64,000 nucleotides of DNA from Deltaproteobacteria bacterium (GCA_019309545.1 JAFDGA010000001.1:62001-126000), one strand, 5' to 3'; positions 8,323-17,692 are shown, numbered from the stretch's first letter. Notes: a model not told the origin generated them from the sequence alone. Program-made: numbers and translations.

Positions 8323-9243
8323 TTAAGTACCGAAGCGCTCCCCCACCTTGGGTTGTTTGGCCTTGATAAATTCCTCCGCCTTGACCTTGCCTAAGTCTTT
8401 GGTACGGAAGCGCTGAATCTGCAGGGTACCGCCGCGGGCCGCCACCGTCAGGCCATTGGGGTTGACCTCCAGGATCTCGCCTGGGGTATGGCTGTGGCAG
8501 GCGGCACTATAGGAAGCATTGTAAAACTTAACCTTTTCCCCGCGCAAGGTGGTGGTCGCGCCGGGTTGTGGGTCACAACCGCGGATGAAATCATATAGGG
8601 CGCGGCCCGGAATATTCCAATCCATGCCACTGACTTTTTCGTCACAGGGGGGTTCGTAGGTGGCCGCGGCATGATCCTGGGGAATCCGGGGCGCAGTGCC
8701 AGCCTGGATCATCTCCACCGCTTCCACCACGGCCTCCACCCCCAGGGGGTAGAGTTTGTTAAAATAAAGAGCCCCGGTGGTCTCATCCAGGCCGATCTCC
8801 ACCTCTTTCTGAAGTAGGATTTCTCCGGTGTCTATGCCCTCATCCACCCAGAAAATGGTCAGGCCGGTTTTGGTGTCGCCGTAGATGACGGCCCAGTTGA
8901 TGGCCGAGGCCCCCCGGTGTTTGGGCAATATCGAAGGGTGATAACATATGCTCCCCAACCGGGGCTGATTAAAAACCTGCGGGGGGACAATATCGGTGAC
9001 AAAGGCCAGGACCCCCAGATCCGCATTCAAGGTCTGCATCTGTTCTGCAGCCTCCGAATCCTTCATCCGCCGGGGCTGAAAAACCGGTACCCCCGCCGCC
9101 TGCGCAGCCTCCTTCAGGGGGTCCAACTTGCCTTTGGGGGGATCAGGTGGACAGAATACCCCGACGATGTCCTGCCCCCGCTCCTTCAGCTTGTTAAACA
9201 CGTCGGCGCCAAACGCCGCCTGGCCGATCAGGACAATACGCAT
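8323..9243 (-). CDS. Formyltransferase-family protein, like the 10-formyl-THF hydrolase domain
   Basis: This is a 306-residue protein with the methionyl-tRNA formyltransferase fold, closer in its motifs to the N-terminal hydrolase domain of 10-formyltetrahydrofolate dehydrogenase than to Fmt. Shared marks are KGKLDPL, GVPVF, and YHPSILPKHRGASAINW with catalytic H102. D138 in EGIDTGEILLQKE completes the pair, 36 residues on, as in that enzyme. A C-terminal FMT-like domain (about 205-300) follows. It would bind 10-formyl-THF and release or transfer the formyl group. The aldehyde dehydrogenase half is absent. AGGAGG precedes the ATG. A role in balancing the folate C1 pool fed by Fhs (52.7 kb) is inference. 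Confidence 0.8.
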   Translation of the reverse strand: MRIVLIGQAAFGADVFNKLKERGQDIVGVFCPPDPPKGKLDPLKEAAQAAGVPVFQPRRMKDSEAAEQMQTLNADLGVLAFVTDIVPPQVFNQPRLGSICYHPSILPKHRGASAINWAVIYGDTKTGLTIFWVDEGIDTGEILLQKEVEIGLDETTGALYFNKLYPLGVEAVVEAVEMIQAGTAPRIPQDHAAATYEPPCDEKVSGMDWNIPGRALYDFIRGCDPQPGATTTLRGEKVKFYNASYSAACHSHTPGEILEVNPNGLTVAARGGTLQIQRFRTKDLGKVKAEEFIKAKQPKVGERFGT

Positions 9244-9298
9244 GTTACCCTCCTGTTTGAGTTCAGGGCCGCTGGCCTAAATCTTAAATGGGATCAAG

Positions 9299-9487
9299 TT
9301 AATGATGATGTTCCTCCGGGGGCCGTTCCGGCTCCAGGGTAGAAGCATAAATAGCTACGGCAGAAGCGGCCAACACCGCCAGCACGGTGGTAATCCAGCA
9401 AAAATTGAGAATCGCTAAGCCAAAACACAGAAACACCACCACACATAGGACCGCCTGCTTTTTCCGATATTCTTCTGTTGCTGCCAT
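9299..9487 (-). CDS. Small membrane protein with His-rich tail
   Basis: This 62-residue protein has two adjoining hydrophobic helices (about 12-30 and 32-47) and a charged C-terminus ending EEHHH. GGGAGG lies before the ATG. I do not recognise a family. It precedes the formyltransferase-like gene on the same strand with a 55-base gap and may be co-transcribed. The terminal histidines could bind metal, but nothing else supports that. Confidence 0.55.
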   Translation of the reverse strand: MAATEEYRKKQAVLCVVVFLCFGLAILNFCWITTVLAVLAASAVAIYASTLEPERPPEEHHH

Positions 9488-9896
9488 ATTATCGGCCTCC
9501 CATAAATTAACATCGTCTGATTCAAGCCCTTTCCGGGGCTTATGGTCTTAACCAGGAATTATCTTTAGTTTTCCATAGTTATTTCCAGAGACGAGCATAA
9601 ACACTAGTGCTGATATTCTTTAATGATTGGGAATTTTACCACAATCACGGCCAGGATGTAAAACTAAATCCGTGCCCACAGATAATAGCGACCCTTAAAA
9701 GCCAGGAGGGAAAGGGGGAGAATATATGGACAGGAAGGAACCAGGAACCGGGCCAAGTTCCTAGGGGGATAACTTCCGTCCCACTTCTCCCCCTTCGCAG
9801 AGGATGGATATCGGAGGAATTTCGGTAGGATTATTATCAGTTAGCAATGCTGGCAAGCTCTTTCTTTTCTTCATTACAAAAACCATGACCTTCCTA
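9488..9896. other. Intergenic region, no gene seen
   Basis: About 400 bases without a convincing gene. A small inverted repeat (AAGCCC/GGGCTT) sits near 9524-9541. Short open frames here lack ribosome sites and familiar residues. Confidence 0.5.
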
Positions 9897-10082
9897 TCAC
9901 AGTTCCCTACGGTAAACCCCGGGTAAGTTAAAGATTTTAATTGTCGCCTGGAAATCTTCCGGGTATTCAGTGAGATGTCGGATCCAGGCCTCTTCCCGGG
10001 TTTCACCTTCCTGGACCAGGATCAGGGCCAATTTAAATTTAAACCAGGTTGCCGCCCCCGCCTTCTTTTTGCAGTTATCCAT
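9897..10082 (-). CDS. Small hypothetical protein
   Basis: This is a 61-residue protein, not recognised. GAGGAG lies at proper distance before the chosen ATG, so this start is preferred to one 18 codons upstream. The sequence is helical and amphipathic (WFKFKLALILVQEGETREEAWIRHL followed by YPEDFQATIKIFN), which is typical of a small soluble protein. The segment EAWIRHLTEYPED resembles small proteins found in other deltaproteobacteria, but no function can be given. Confidence 0.5.
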   Translation of the reverse strand: MDNCKKKAGAATWFKFKLALILVQEGETREEAWIRHLTEYPEDFQATIKIFNLPGVYRREL

Positions 10083-10390
10083 TTTACTCTCCTCATGAAG
10101 CGTCCTAGCGGGCAGATTTCCATGATCCCTGGCCATTTCAAAAATTTAGTCGGAGTCAATGCAACCGTGGTGCCAATCCCAGATGCCGCCCTTTTTGTTA
10201 TAACCGTTTGGATTAAATCAAATTGTTCAATAATAAAGCTATTTCCCAGCTCGTGTCTCAGGCAACTGACTGTCGGCAAATTTTACAAATTGTAAAGTTT
10301 GAGGGGAGTGCAGAGCCAGCGGCAGCCAAACCGGTTCAAAACCATTTACTTTTACCGTATCAGTATTGCGGAATTTATGGTAATTTATTT
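10083..10390. other. Intergenic region between divergent genes
   Basis: About 310 bases separate the leftward small gene from the rightward sirtuin gene. The second half is AT-rich. The sirtuin frame is open upstream to 10223, but that part does not resemble sirtuins. No clear promoter pair or hairpin was found. Confidence 0.45.
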
Positions 10391-11170
10391 ATGGTGAAGA
10401 TGAGCAATGCGCGAGAACTGGCCGATTTGCTGAACAAAGCCCAGGCTGGGGTGGCCTTAACCGGGGCCGGAATTTCAGTGGATAGCGGCATCCCCAGTTT
10501 CCGAGGGGCAGATGGTCTTTGGACACATTATGAACCCCTGGAATATGCCCATATCCGGGCTTTCCTTAAGAATCCGGCCAAGGTCTGGAAGATGCTTTTG
10601 GAGCTGGACGAAATCATCGGCCGGGCGCGGCCTAATGCCGCGCATCTGGCCCTGGCCGAACTGGAACGGTTGGGCAAGCTCAAGGGCATTATCACCCAGA
10701 ATATCGACAACTTGCACCAGGCGGCTGGCAGCCACCGGGTAGTAGAGTATCATGGCAACGCCCATCGGTTCGTGTGTCTGGGCTGCGGCCGGGTTTTTAC
10801 TCGAGAGGAGCTCGATTTTTCCCGCCTGCCCCTCTATTGCCGATGTCAGGGATTGATCAAGCCGGATGTGGTTTTTTTCGGCGAAGATATTCCCCCGCGG
10901 GCCAATGCCGCGGCCTGGGAGCTGGCCGAACACAGCGACCTGTTTCTGGTTATCGGCACTTCCGCGGAGGTAGCCCCGGCCAGCCTGCTCCCTTACGTGG
11001 CTAAGCGCCACGGTGCCCTAGTGGTAGAAATCAATCTGGAACCTACCACTTTAACCGAGCACCTGACCGATTATTTTATTCAGGAATCAGCCAACCAGGT
11101 GCTGCCCCAGGCCTTGGCCCTGCTGGCCCCCAAGTCTCCCCCCTCTGACAGGAACTCTGGTAAATCTTGA
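10391..11170 (+). CDS. cobB: NAD-dependent protein deacylase (sirtuin)
   Basis: This 259-residue class III deacylase removes acetyl or other acyl groups from protein lysines using NAD+. NAD-binding motifs are [15 protein letters not shown] and [12 protein letters not shown], and the catalytic His is in YHGNAH. Zinc ligands are CLGC and a later CRC pair, a tighter second pair than usual. The C-terminal [10 protein letters not shown] loop completes the Rossmann fold. A start at 10391 or 10400 fits the family length; an upstream in-frame start would add 56 residues with no sirtuin likeness. A likely cellular role is control of acetyl-CoA synthetase-type enzymes. It stands alone, with GC hairpins downstream. 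Confidence 0.88.
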   Translation: MVKMSNARELADLLNKAQAGVALTGAGISVDSGIPSFRGADGLWTHYEPLEYAHIRAFLKNPAKVWKMLLELDEIIGRARPNAAHLALAELERLGKLKGIITQNIDNLHQAAGSHRVVEYHGNAHRFVCLGCGRVFTREELDFSRLPLYCRCQGLIKPDVVFFGEDIPPRANAAAWELAEHSDLFLVIGTSAEVAPASLLPYVAKRHGALVVEINLEPTTLTEHLTDYFIQESANQVLPQALALLAPKSPPSDRNSGKS

Positions 11171-11223
11171 CTTTCGGGAAAACCCAGCAATATCCCGTTG
11201 GGAGATTGCCCGCGATGGTTTTA

Positions 11224-11280
11224 CCCCCTTACCCAAACCCTATTCCCCCGTAGCGGGGGGAGAGGTTCAGGGTGAGGGGG
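11224..11280. repeat. Long GC-rich hairpin element
   Basis: Arms 11224-11249 and 11255-11280 form a 26-bp imperfect stem with a 5-base loop (GTAGC) and about four mismatches. It lies just after the sirtuin gene and before the convergent cysteine-rich gene. It resembles the widespread extragenic palindromes built from CCCTCACCC/CCCTCTCCC, and a related element lies at 11926-11976. Confidence 0.6.
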
Positions 11281-11337
11281 AAGTATGCTTCTCGGAGCAC
11301 GATTGCGGTTGGGAATTTATCAACTGTGGGGCTAGGC

Positions 11338-11859
11338 CTAGTGAACCTCCTCCCCATTATGAGGTCCTCCGATTCTAAGCCATTGCCGGACCAACTGCTC
11401 TACCTCCCAACCCACCGCCAGTTCGGCTTCGACAGCCTCAAGTATCCGGCAGCATCGGACCGATCCCAGACGCTCCTGAAGTTCCGGGCAGAGAAAACGC
11501 TGGCAATAATAGTGCCGGGCCATTAATTTGCAACCCTGAGGCCCGAGAAAAAAACATTTCCCAAAGATTTCCTGGGAATCAGGAAGTTGGACCCCCAGCA
11601 ACAGGTTTAACAGCAAAAGCAACCGATCGTATTGATTCTCCACCCCCGGGAAACAGCAACTGCCTGACCCCTTCCGTGCACAAACAGCGCAGGCGGTGCT
11701 GATACCGAGCCTGCGGTTTAGTTTAGCAGTATGATTAATAGCCTCCTGATAGCGCTTCAGACTTAATCCGATCTGCCGCTCCTGCAAGATAGCTTCCCCA
11801 AAGCGGTCCCATAGAAGTTTCGCCCGGCTGATTTCATTTAGAATGCCTTTTTTCGGCAT
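11338..11859 (-). CDS. Cysteine-rich protein, distant YkgJ-like
   Basis: This is a 173-residue soluble protein with an N-terminal helical half and a cysteine-rich second half. The spacing CAVC ... GSCC ... C-x-F-x-GPQGCKLMARHYYCQRFLC resembles the YkgJ pattern (CC, then C ... GC ... R ... C-R-x-F-x-C), a family thought to bind zinc or an iron-sulfur cluster. A further CC pair near residue 137 is extra. Function is unknown. GC-rich hairpin elements lie on both sides (11224-11280 and 11926-11976). The family call is made by eye and is moderate at best. Confidence 0.6.
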   Translation of the reverse strand: MPKKGILNEISRAKLLWDRFGEAILQERQIGLSLKRYQEAINHTAKLNRRLGISTACAVCARKGSGSCCFPGVENQYDRLLLLLNLLLGVQLPDSQEIFGKCFFLGPQGCKLMARHYYCQRFLCPELQERLGSVRCCRILEAVEAELAVGWEVEQLVRQWLRIGGPHNGEEVH

Positions 11860-11925
11860 CGGCGGCTCACTGCCCTTCCAATCAAATTGACCTATAATAC
11901 CAAGTTGCGATCAAGGAGCTAAAAT

Positions 11926-11976
11926 GCCCCCTCACCCTCGCCCTCTCCCCCGCCAGCTGGGGAGAGGGGATAAAGG
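11926..11976. repeat. GC-rich hairpin element
   Basis: CCCTCTCCCC (11941-11950) pairs perfectly with GGGGAGAGGG (11959-11968) around an 8-base loop. An outer CCCCCTCACCCTCG arm precedes it. It is the same general type as the element at 11224-11280 and lies upstream of the cysteine-rich gene. Confidence 0.55.
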
Positions 11977-12034
11977 ATAAAATTACTCATTTGAAAGCTA
12001 ATCGGTATAAAATACACTGATTAATAGCACCGGA

Positions 12035-13093
12035 TCATGGAAAAATCCGGGTTTCGCCCAGGCGCAGGACAATGAATCGGTCCTCGGGAATCTTGGCCTG
12101 GCGCAAAGCCCGCTGCAAGAATACCGGCGGCTCGCCCATCGGCTCGTCGGTCAGTTTGAAGGTGCCCCAATGCATGCCGATTGACTGCCGCGATCCCACA
12201 TCCTGATGAATCATTACTGCTTCTTTCGGATTGACGTGCATAGGCCGCATAAACCACCGGGGCATATAGCCACCGATGGGAATCAGCGACAGCCGCATGG
12301 GACCCAGACGTCGGCCGATTTCCTTGAAATCCGGACAATAGCCGGTGTCGCAGGAAAAGAAGATCTTGCCACTGGCGGTTTCCAACACCCAGCCCGACCA
12401 CAGGGTCTCATTGGCATCAAAAGGACTGCGCATGGAAAAATGCTGGGCCGGGACACAGTGCACGCGGATTGGCCCCAGACTCGCCGAGTGCCACCAATCC
12501 AGCTCCGTCACCTTATGGAGATCATTCTTTTTAAACCATCTGGCCAAACCCAGGGGTACGAAGAATTGGGTCTTGTCTCCCAGACTGACCACGGTGCGGA
12601 TATCAAGATGATCGTAGTGGTTATGACTGATTACCACGGCTTGGATCGGCGGTAGCTGAGCCAGGGAGAGGCCCGGCGGTGCCACCCGCCGGGGGCCGAC
12701 GAAGGTCAGCGGGGAGGCCCGGTCGCTGAACACCGGATCCGTCAGGATATTTACGCCGTCAACCTGAATTAAAAAGCTGGAGTGTCCGATCCAGGTGACT
12801 TGAATCCTTCCGGGGTTAGGGTTATAGATTTGATCCAGATCGGGAGACACCGCTTCTGGATTATAGGGCGGCACCTCTCCGACGGGCAGGGCGGGCTCTT
12901 CATTAGGGCCCAACCCCAATTGCCAGCGAAAGAAATCCAAAGACCGGCTCCTGGTTTGAATATGGGGATTGCGAAAACCGTTAGCAGTGTGGTGCGAGGG
13001 TAGGGGAGATAGAGGTGGCCTCGGTCGCCCACACTCAGCCAGAAACAAAAGAAGCAATAGGATAAACAGTGCGATGAGCAGTCTGAAGGCCAT
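12035..13093 (-). CDS. Metallo-beta-lactamase-fold lipoprotein, NAPE-PLD-like
   Basis: This 352-residue protein has a lipoprotein signal peptide (hydrophobic stretch LLIALFILLLLLFLAEC, Cys about residue 21) and an MBL-fold hydrolase domain. The metal motif is SHNHYDHLD, and the domain starts with VTWIGHSSFLIQ and ILTDPVFSDRASP. It ends with a conserved MHWGTFKLTDEP segment and a final Arg/Glu-rich strand. This arrangement matches bacterial relatives of N-acyl-phosphatidylethanolamine phospholipase D, so phosphodiester or phospholipid hydrolysis in the periplasm is likely but unproven. It appears to be a single gene; its start faces the uracil-DNA glycosylase gene. Confidence 0.8.
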   Translation of the reverse strand: MAFRLLIALFILLLLLFLAECGRPRPPLSPLPSHHTANGFRNPHIQTRSRSLDFFRWQLGLGPNEEPALPVGEVPPYNPEAVSPDLDQIYNPNPGRIQVTWIGHSSFLIQVDGVNILTDPVFSDRASPLTFVGPRRVAPPGLSLAQLPPIQAVVISHNHYDHLDIRTVVSLGDKTQFFVPLGLARWFKKNDLHKVTELDWWHSASLGPIRVHCVPAQHFSMRSPFDANETLWSGWVLETASGKIFFSCDTGYCPDFKEIGRRLGPMRLSLIPIGGYMPRWFMRPMHVNPKEAVMIHQDVGSRQSIGMHWGTFKLTDEPMGEPPVFLQRALRQAKIPEDRFIVLRLGETRIFP

Positions 13094-13227
13094 CAGGTGT
13101 AAATCCTGATTCCTTTTCTGATTTTCCCGCCACGGCTGGAGAATTAAATTATATTGATATCGAGGTCTTTTTAGACATCATTCCAAATCGTCATTCCATC
13201 AGGCCCGAAGTTCTCGAGGATTATATA

Positions 13228-13257
13228 TTGACATTAAAACTTCTGCCATTGAATAAT
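13228..13257 (+). promoter_or_regulatory. Sigma-70-type promoter
   Basis: TTGACA (13228-13233) and AATAAT (13252-13257) are separated by 18 bases, about 60 bases before the uracil-DNA glycosylase start. The -35 is a full match and the -10 matches five of six consensus bases. Confidence 0.6.
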
Positions 13258-13318
13258 GAATGTGGTTTATAGCCGCCACCCCTGCAGATAATCTAAACAT
13301 ACCCTCCGCCACAGGAGA

Positions 13319-14140
13319 GTGCGGGAGACCTCAGAACTGGTGCATAACGAGTATCCGCAACAGCCGTCCTTCCGGAAGCAAAAACTACAAGCCCTGATTG
13401 ACTTGCAGGCGGAAATGCTAAATTGTCAAAGGTGTCAGCTGGCTTTAACCAGGACCAAGGTGCTGGCCGGTGAGGGCAAAGTGGATAGTCGACTGCTGCT
13501 CATTGCCCAGGCTCCGGGTGAACTGGAAGATAGGGAGGGGCGGATGTTCATCGGCCCTTCAGGTCCCATCTTGGACGAGTTCCTTAAAGCTGCGGGTCTC
13601 AGCAGAACCGAGATTTATATGACCAATCTGGTGAAATGCCATCTTCCCAAGAACCGGCGGCCCAAACAGGAGGAAATCGACGCCTGCAGCCCCTATCTGG
13701 CCCAGGAGATCGCCATCATTATGCCCGCAGTGCTGGTTCCCCTGGGATATTTCGCCACCCGCTACATCTTGGCCAAGTATAATGCCTCTCGGCCGGCGGC
13801 GCGATCCGAGTTTCGCAATCTTTATGGCAAGCTGATCTTGGCTGTGGATCAAAAGATTTTCCCACTGCCGCATCCCTCGGCTTTGCTTTACAATCGCTCT
13901 TTCAAACCTGCTATTCTGGAGATGTATAAAAAGCTTCGGGTCCTATCTCAACCCTGTAAATGGTATCCCCTGTGCCCGATGCGCCGCTTTTATGAGCAGG
14001 GCCGACTTGCCCCCTTTTGGATTGAATATTACTGCCAGGGCGACTGGGAGAGTTGTGTCCGCTATCAGATGGAGGAAAAAGGAGAATATCACTCCGACAC
14101 CATGTTGCCGGATGGAAGCTACCTGGAAACCTTACCGTAA
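13319..14140 (+). CDS. Family-4-type uracil-DNA glycosylase with extra Cys-rich C-terminal domain
   Basis: This 273-residue protein excises uracil from DNA. The catalytic segment is AQAPGELEDREGRMFIGPSG and the C-terminal loop is HPSALL. Four cluster Cys match family 4: C36 and C39 (CQRC), C107 and C123, the last pair 16 residues apart as in thermophilic enzymes. The usual enzyme ends near residue 210. Here about 60 more residues follow, with four Cys (213, 219, 239, 246) and the ending YHSDTMLPDGSY, which looks like a separate small domain. GTG at 13319 is very close to its AGGAG; GTG at 13340 is an alternative start. A promoter is seen at 13228. Confidence 0.85.
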   Translation: MRETSELVHNEYPQQPSFRKQKLQALIDLQAEMLNCQRCQLALTRTKVLAGEGKVDSRLLLIAQAPGELEDREGRMFIGPSGPILDEFLKAAGLSRTEIYMTNLVKCHLPKNRRPKQEEIDACSPYLAQEIAIIMPAVLVPLGYFATRYILAKYNASRPAARSEFRNLYGKLILAVDQKIFPLPHPSALLYNRSFKPAILEMYKKLRVLSQPCKWYPLCPMRRFYEQGRLAPFWIEYYCQGDWESCVRYQMEEKGEYHSDTMLPDGSYLETLP

Positions 14141-14220
14141 CCGAAGAGGCGCATAATTGGGCATAAAAAAATTTGAAGGACGGCGGCAATTCGTCATCCT
14201 CCCCCAAACCAGAATCGGTT

Positions 14221-16797
14221 TTAGACCTTGGCAAAGGTCAGACCGCGTTCATCGGCGTCCACCCGCACCGTATCGCCTTCGCCAAATTCACCTTGCAGGA
14301 CCAATTTGGCCAGACTGTCCTGGATGTGCTTCTGGATGGCGCGGCGCAAGGGCCGGGCTCCATACACTGGATCAAACCCCTCGTTGGCCAGAAAATCCCG
14401 GGCCGCATCGGTGAGCTCTAGGTTGATCTGATGTTCTTGCAGCCGCTGAGCCAGGCGCTCGACTTGCAGATCGACAATTTTACGTAGGTGGTCCCGATCC
14501 AGCCGGTGGAAAATGATGATATCATCCACCCGGTTGAGAAACTCGGGCTTAAAGTGGAAGCGCAGGGCTTCCATCACCCGTTCTTTCATCTCTTCCTCAT
14601 CGGCCACTTCGGAGATATACTGGCTGCCGATGTTGGAGGTCATAATGACAATGGTGTTCTTAAAATCCACAGTCCGGCCATGACCGTCAGTCATGCGGCC
14701 GTCGTCCAGGATCTGCAGCAGGGAGTTAAAGACCTCGGTGTGGGCCTTTTCGATTTCATCAAACAGAATCACTGAATAGGGCCGCCGCCGCACCGCCTCG
14801 GTGAGTTGGCCGCCTTCTTCATAACCAACATAGCCCGGCGGCGCGCCGATAAGCCGGGAAACCGTATGTTTTTCCATATATTCCGACATATCCAGGCGGA
14901 TCAGGGCCTGCTCTGAGTCAAACAGAAACTCTGCCAGGGCCCGGGCCAGTTCGGTCTTGCCGACGCCGGTCGGCCCCATGAAAATAAACGAACCCAATGG
15001 CCGGTTGGGATCCTGCAACCCGGAGCGGGCCCGACGCACCGCGTTGGAGACCGCTTGCACCGCCTCAGTCTGACCTACCACCCGTTGCGCCAGCCGCTCC
15101 TCCATATGGATGAGCTTCTGCTTTTCGCCTTCCAGCAGCCGGGAGAGCGGGATGCCGGTCCATTTGGCCACTACTTCGGCGACGTCCTCGGCATCCACCT
15201 CTTCCTTGAGCATGGCCCCGTCTTTCTGTAATTCCGCCAGCTTCTGGGTGCTGGCCTCCAATTCCTTCTGGAGGTTGAGCAGCGTGCCATACCGCAGTTC
15301 CGCGGCCTTGGCCAGATCGCCGTGGCGCTCGGCCTGGGCCTCCTCGACTTTGGCCTGTTCGATCTGCTCCTTGATTTCCCGGATACGGGTGATGGCCTCC
15401 TTTTCCTGCTGCCAGCGGGCCTTCATGGCCGCACTCTGTTCTTTAAGGTCCGCCAGGGACTTTTCGATCTTGGCCAGACGCTCTAAGGAAGCTGGGTCCT
15501 GCTCATTTTTCAGGGCCTCCCGCTCGATCTCCTCCTGGCGGATCTTGCGCTCCACTTCGTCGATCTCCGACGGCAAGCTGTCGATTTCGATGCGCAGCTT
15601 GCTGGCCGCCTCGTCGATCAGATCAACGGCTTTGTCCGGCAAAAAACGGTCGGTAATATAGCGCTTCGACAGGGTGGCGGCGGCGATAATGGCGCTGTCC
15701 TTGATATGCACCCCGTGATGCACCTCGTACCGGTCTTTGAGGCCCCTTAAGATGGCAATGGTGTCTTCGACGCTCGGTTCCGTTACTAAAATCGGTTGAA
15801 AACGCCGTTCCAGAGCTGCATCTTTTTCAATATATTTGCGATATTCATTGATCGTGGTGGCCCCCACACAGCGCAGTTCACCCCGGGCCAAGGGCGGCTT
15901 GATCATATTGGAGGCATCCACCGCGCCTTCTGCGGCACCGGCCCCCACCAGGGTGTGTAGTTCATCGATAAACAGCACAATATTGCCGTCCGACTCCACC
16001 ACCTCTTTAATGACCGCCTTGAGACGGTCCTCGAATTCGCCCCGGTACTTGCTTCCGGCAACCAGCGCCCCCATATCCAGAGCGACAATGCGCCGATCTT
16101 TCAGGCTATCGGGCACATCGCCGTTGACGATGCGCTGGGCCAGACCCTCGACAATGGCGGTTTTGCCCACCCCGGCTTCGCCGATAAGCACCGGGTTATT
16201 CTTGGTGCGCCGGGATAATACCTGGACAATTCGCCGGATTTCCATATCCCGGCCAATAACCGGGTCCAGTTTTCCTCTGCGGGCCAACTGGGTCAGGTCG
16301 CGGCCGTACTTCTCCAGAGGTTGATATTTATCCTCCGGAGTCTGATCAGTTACCCGCTGCGACCCCCGGATGGCGGCCAAAGCCTGTAAAATAGCCTCCG
16401 GGCTGAGCCCTAAGGTTGCCAAAGCCCGACCGATCTCGGTGTCTTTGGCCGCGGCCATGGCCAACAGCAGGTGCTCGGTGGACACATAGTCATCCCGCAT
16501 GTCTTCGGCCTGCTTAAAGGCCGCGTCCAGGACTTTATTTAGTTCCGGAGAGATATATACCTGAGCCGCACCGCTTACCCGCGGCAACCGGGTCAGAATA
16601 TTTTCAACTTCTTTGATAAGTTGTTGAGGTTCAACCTCTAATTTTTTAATTAGGGGCCGAACCAGACCTTCTTCCTGGGCTAATAGGGTGCGCAATAAGT
16701 GCGCGGTTTCAATCTGGGAATGGTTCAGGGTCCGGGCCAGTTCCTGGGCCCCTTGCAAAGCCTCTTGGGCTTTTAAAGTCATTTTGTCAAAACGCAT
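14221..16797 (-). CDS. clpB: ATP-dependent disaggregase ClpB
   Basis: This is an 858-residue Hsp100 chaperone that rescues aggregated proteins with DnaK. The layout is typical: Clp N-domain (about 1-145), first AAA+ module with GEAGVGKT, a coiled-coil M-domain rich in Glu/Lys/Arg (about 400-530), and a second AAA+ module with GPTGVGKT. The last segment carries the usual [15 protein letters not shown]. Full length, no damage seen. A GGGGGAGG ribosome site lies before the ATG. A sigma-70-like promoter and a small palindrome lie upstream. No CIRCE element was seen. Confidence 0.96.
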   Translation of the reverse strand: MRFDKMTLKAQEALQGAQELARTLNHSQIETAHLLRTLLAQEEGLVRPLIKKLEVEPQQLIKEVENILTRLPRVSGAAQVYISPELNKVLDAAFKQAEDMRDDYVSTEHLLLAMAAAKDTEIGRALATLGLSPEAILQALAAIRGSQRVTDQTPEDKYQPLEKYGRDLTQLARRGKLDPVIGRDMEIRRIVQVLSRRTKNNPVLIGEAGVGKTAIVEGLAQRIVNGDVPDSLKDRRIVALDMGALVAGSKYRGEFEDRLKAVIKEVVESDGNIVLFIDELHTLVGAGAAEGAVDASNMIKPPLARGELRCVGATTINEYRKYIEKDAALERRFQPILVTEPSVEDTIAILRGLKDRYEVHHGVHIKDSAIIAAATLSKRYITDRFLPDKAVDLIDEAASKLRIEIDSLPSEIDEVERKIRQEEIEREALKNEQDPASLERLAKIEKSLADLKEQSAAMKARWQQEKEAITRIREIKEQIEQAKVEEAQAERHGDLAKAAELRYGTLLNLQKELEASTQKLAELQKDGAMLKEEVDAEDVAEVVAKWTGIPLSRLLEGEKQKLIHMEERLAQRVVGQTEAVQAVSNAVRRARSGLQDPNRPLGSFIFMGPTGVGKTELARALAEFLFDSEQALIRLDMSEYMEKHTVSRLIGAPPGYVGYEEGGQLTEAVRRRPYSVILFDEIEKAHTEVFNSLLQILDDGRMTDGHGRTVDFKNTIVIMTSNIGSQYISEVADEEEMKERVMEALRFHFKPEFLNRVDDIIIFHRLDRDHLRKIVDLQVERLAQRLQEHQINLELTDAARDFLANEGFDPVYGARPLRRAIQKHIQDSLAKLVLQGEFGEGDTVRVDADERGLTFAKV

Positions 16798-16815
16798 AAA
16801 AAAACGCCTCCCCCT

Positions 16816-16828
16816 TTAGCGTTGCTAA
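16816..16828. promoter_or_regulatory. Small palindrome upstream of clpB
   Basis: TTAGC-GTT-GCTAA forms a 5-bp inverted repeat with a 3-base centre, between the clpB promoter and its ribosome site. It could be an operator or a small leader hairpin. It is too short for confidence. Confidence 0.3.
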
Positions 16829-16846
16829 CAACCTGTAATTTATATT

Positions 16847-16874
16847 ACCATAAACATGAATGAACCAATGTCAA
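16847..16874 (-). promoter_or_regulatory. Promoter of clpB
   Basis: On the minus strand TTGACA (16869-16874) and TATGGT (16847-16852) are 16 bases apart, about 50 bases upstream of the clpB ATG. It looks like a vegetative promoter rather than a sigma-32 heat-shock one. Confidence 0.55.
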
Positions 16875-16939
16875 GCTACGGCAGCTTATCAGGACGGGGG
16901 GCAATATGTTAAAAATCCTGTTAATTGGGAGATACGGCC

Positions 16940-17692
16940 ATGAATGATCGGCGGCTGGTGGCGATTATCCCGGCCCGCTATGGTTCCAACCGCTTTCCGG
17001 GCAAACCTCTGGCCCTGATTTCCGGGCAGCCCATGGTCCAGCGGGTCTATGCCCGGGCCAGCCAGGTTAAGCAGCTTACCGGAGTCTGGGTCGCAACCGA
17101 TGATCGGCGTATCGCCGACTGTGTCCAGGGCTTTGGTGGTCAGGTATTGATGACCCGGCCTGATCACCCCTCCGGTACCGATCGTTTGGCAGAAGCAGCC
17201 GCGCGGCTGGGGTTGGCGCCCCCGGATGTGGTGATCAATATTCAGGGCGATCAGCCAGCCTTCCCGGTGCCGGTGATCGACCAGCTCATCCAGTCTTTGC
17301 TGACAGAGCCGGAGGTGGCCATGGCCACCCTGGCCTCACGCCTTACCAATCCCCAGGCGGCCCAGAACCCCAATGTGGTCAAAGTGGTTTTCGATCAGCG
17401 CCACCAGGCCCTCTACTTTTCTCGGGCCCCGATCCCCTTCTGGCGCGATGCCGCGGAGTCGCGCTATTTCTACAAGCACATCGGCATCTACGGCTACAGC
17501 TATGACTTTTTGCGCCAATATGTGCGACTGCCCCCCGGAATCTGGGAGCAGGCGGAAAAACTGGAGCAACTCCGGGCCCTGGAACACGGCTTTGCCATCC
17601 GGGTAGTCGAAACCCAGTACGAAACCCTGGAGGTGGACGTCCCGGAAGACATCGCCCGGGTGGAAAGTTATCTTATGGCTGACAGCCTTTAA
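16940..17692 (+). CDS. kdsB: 3-deoxy-manno-octulosonate cytidylyltransferase
   Basis: This is CMP-KDO synthetase, 250 residues, which activates KDO with CTP for the lipopolysaccharide core in the cytoplasm. The nucleotide-binding N-terminus is IIPARYGSNRFPGKPLA, followed by the family motifs MTRPDHPSGTDRLAEA and VINIQGDQP, then FYKHIGIYGY and the ending EQLRALEHGF. The ATG at 16940, with GGGAG upstream, gives the family length; a TTG five codons earlier is less likely. It faces away from clpB. It shows that the host makes KDO-containing LPS. Confidence 0.95.
   Translation: MNDRRLVAIIPARYGSNRFPGKPLALISGQPMVQRVYARASQVKQLTGVWVATDDRRIADCVQGFGGQVLMTRPDHPSGTDRLAEAAARLGLAPPDVVINIQGDQPAFPVPVIDQLIQSLLTEPEVAMATLASRLTNPQAAQNPNVVKVVFDQRHQALYFSRAPIPFWRDAAESRYFYKHIGIYGYSYDFLRQYVRLPPGIWEQAEKLEQLRALEHGFAIRVVETQYETLEVDVPEDIARVESYLMADSL

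Noticed and set aside
9607-9828. Rightward 73-codon frame in the gap after the small membrane protein gene
   Set aside because: No ribosome site and no recognisable protein pattern.
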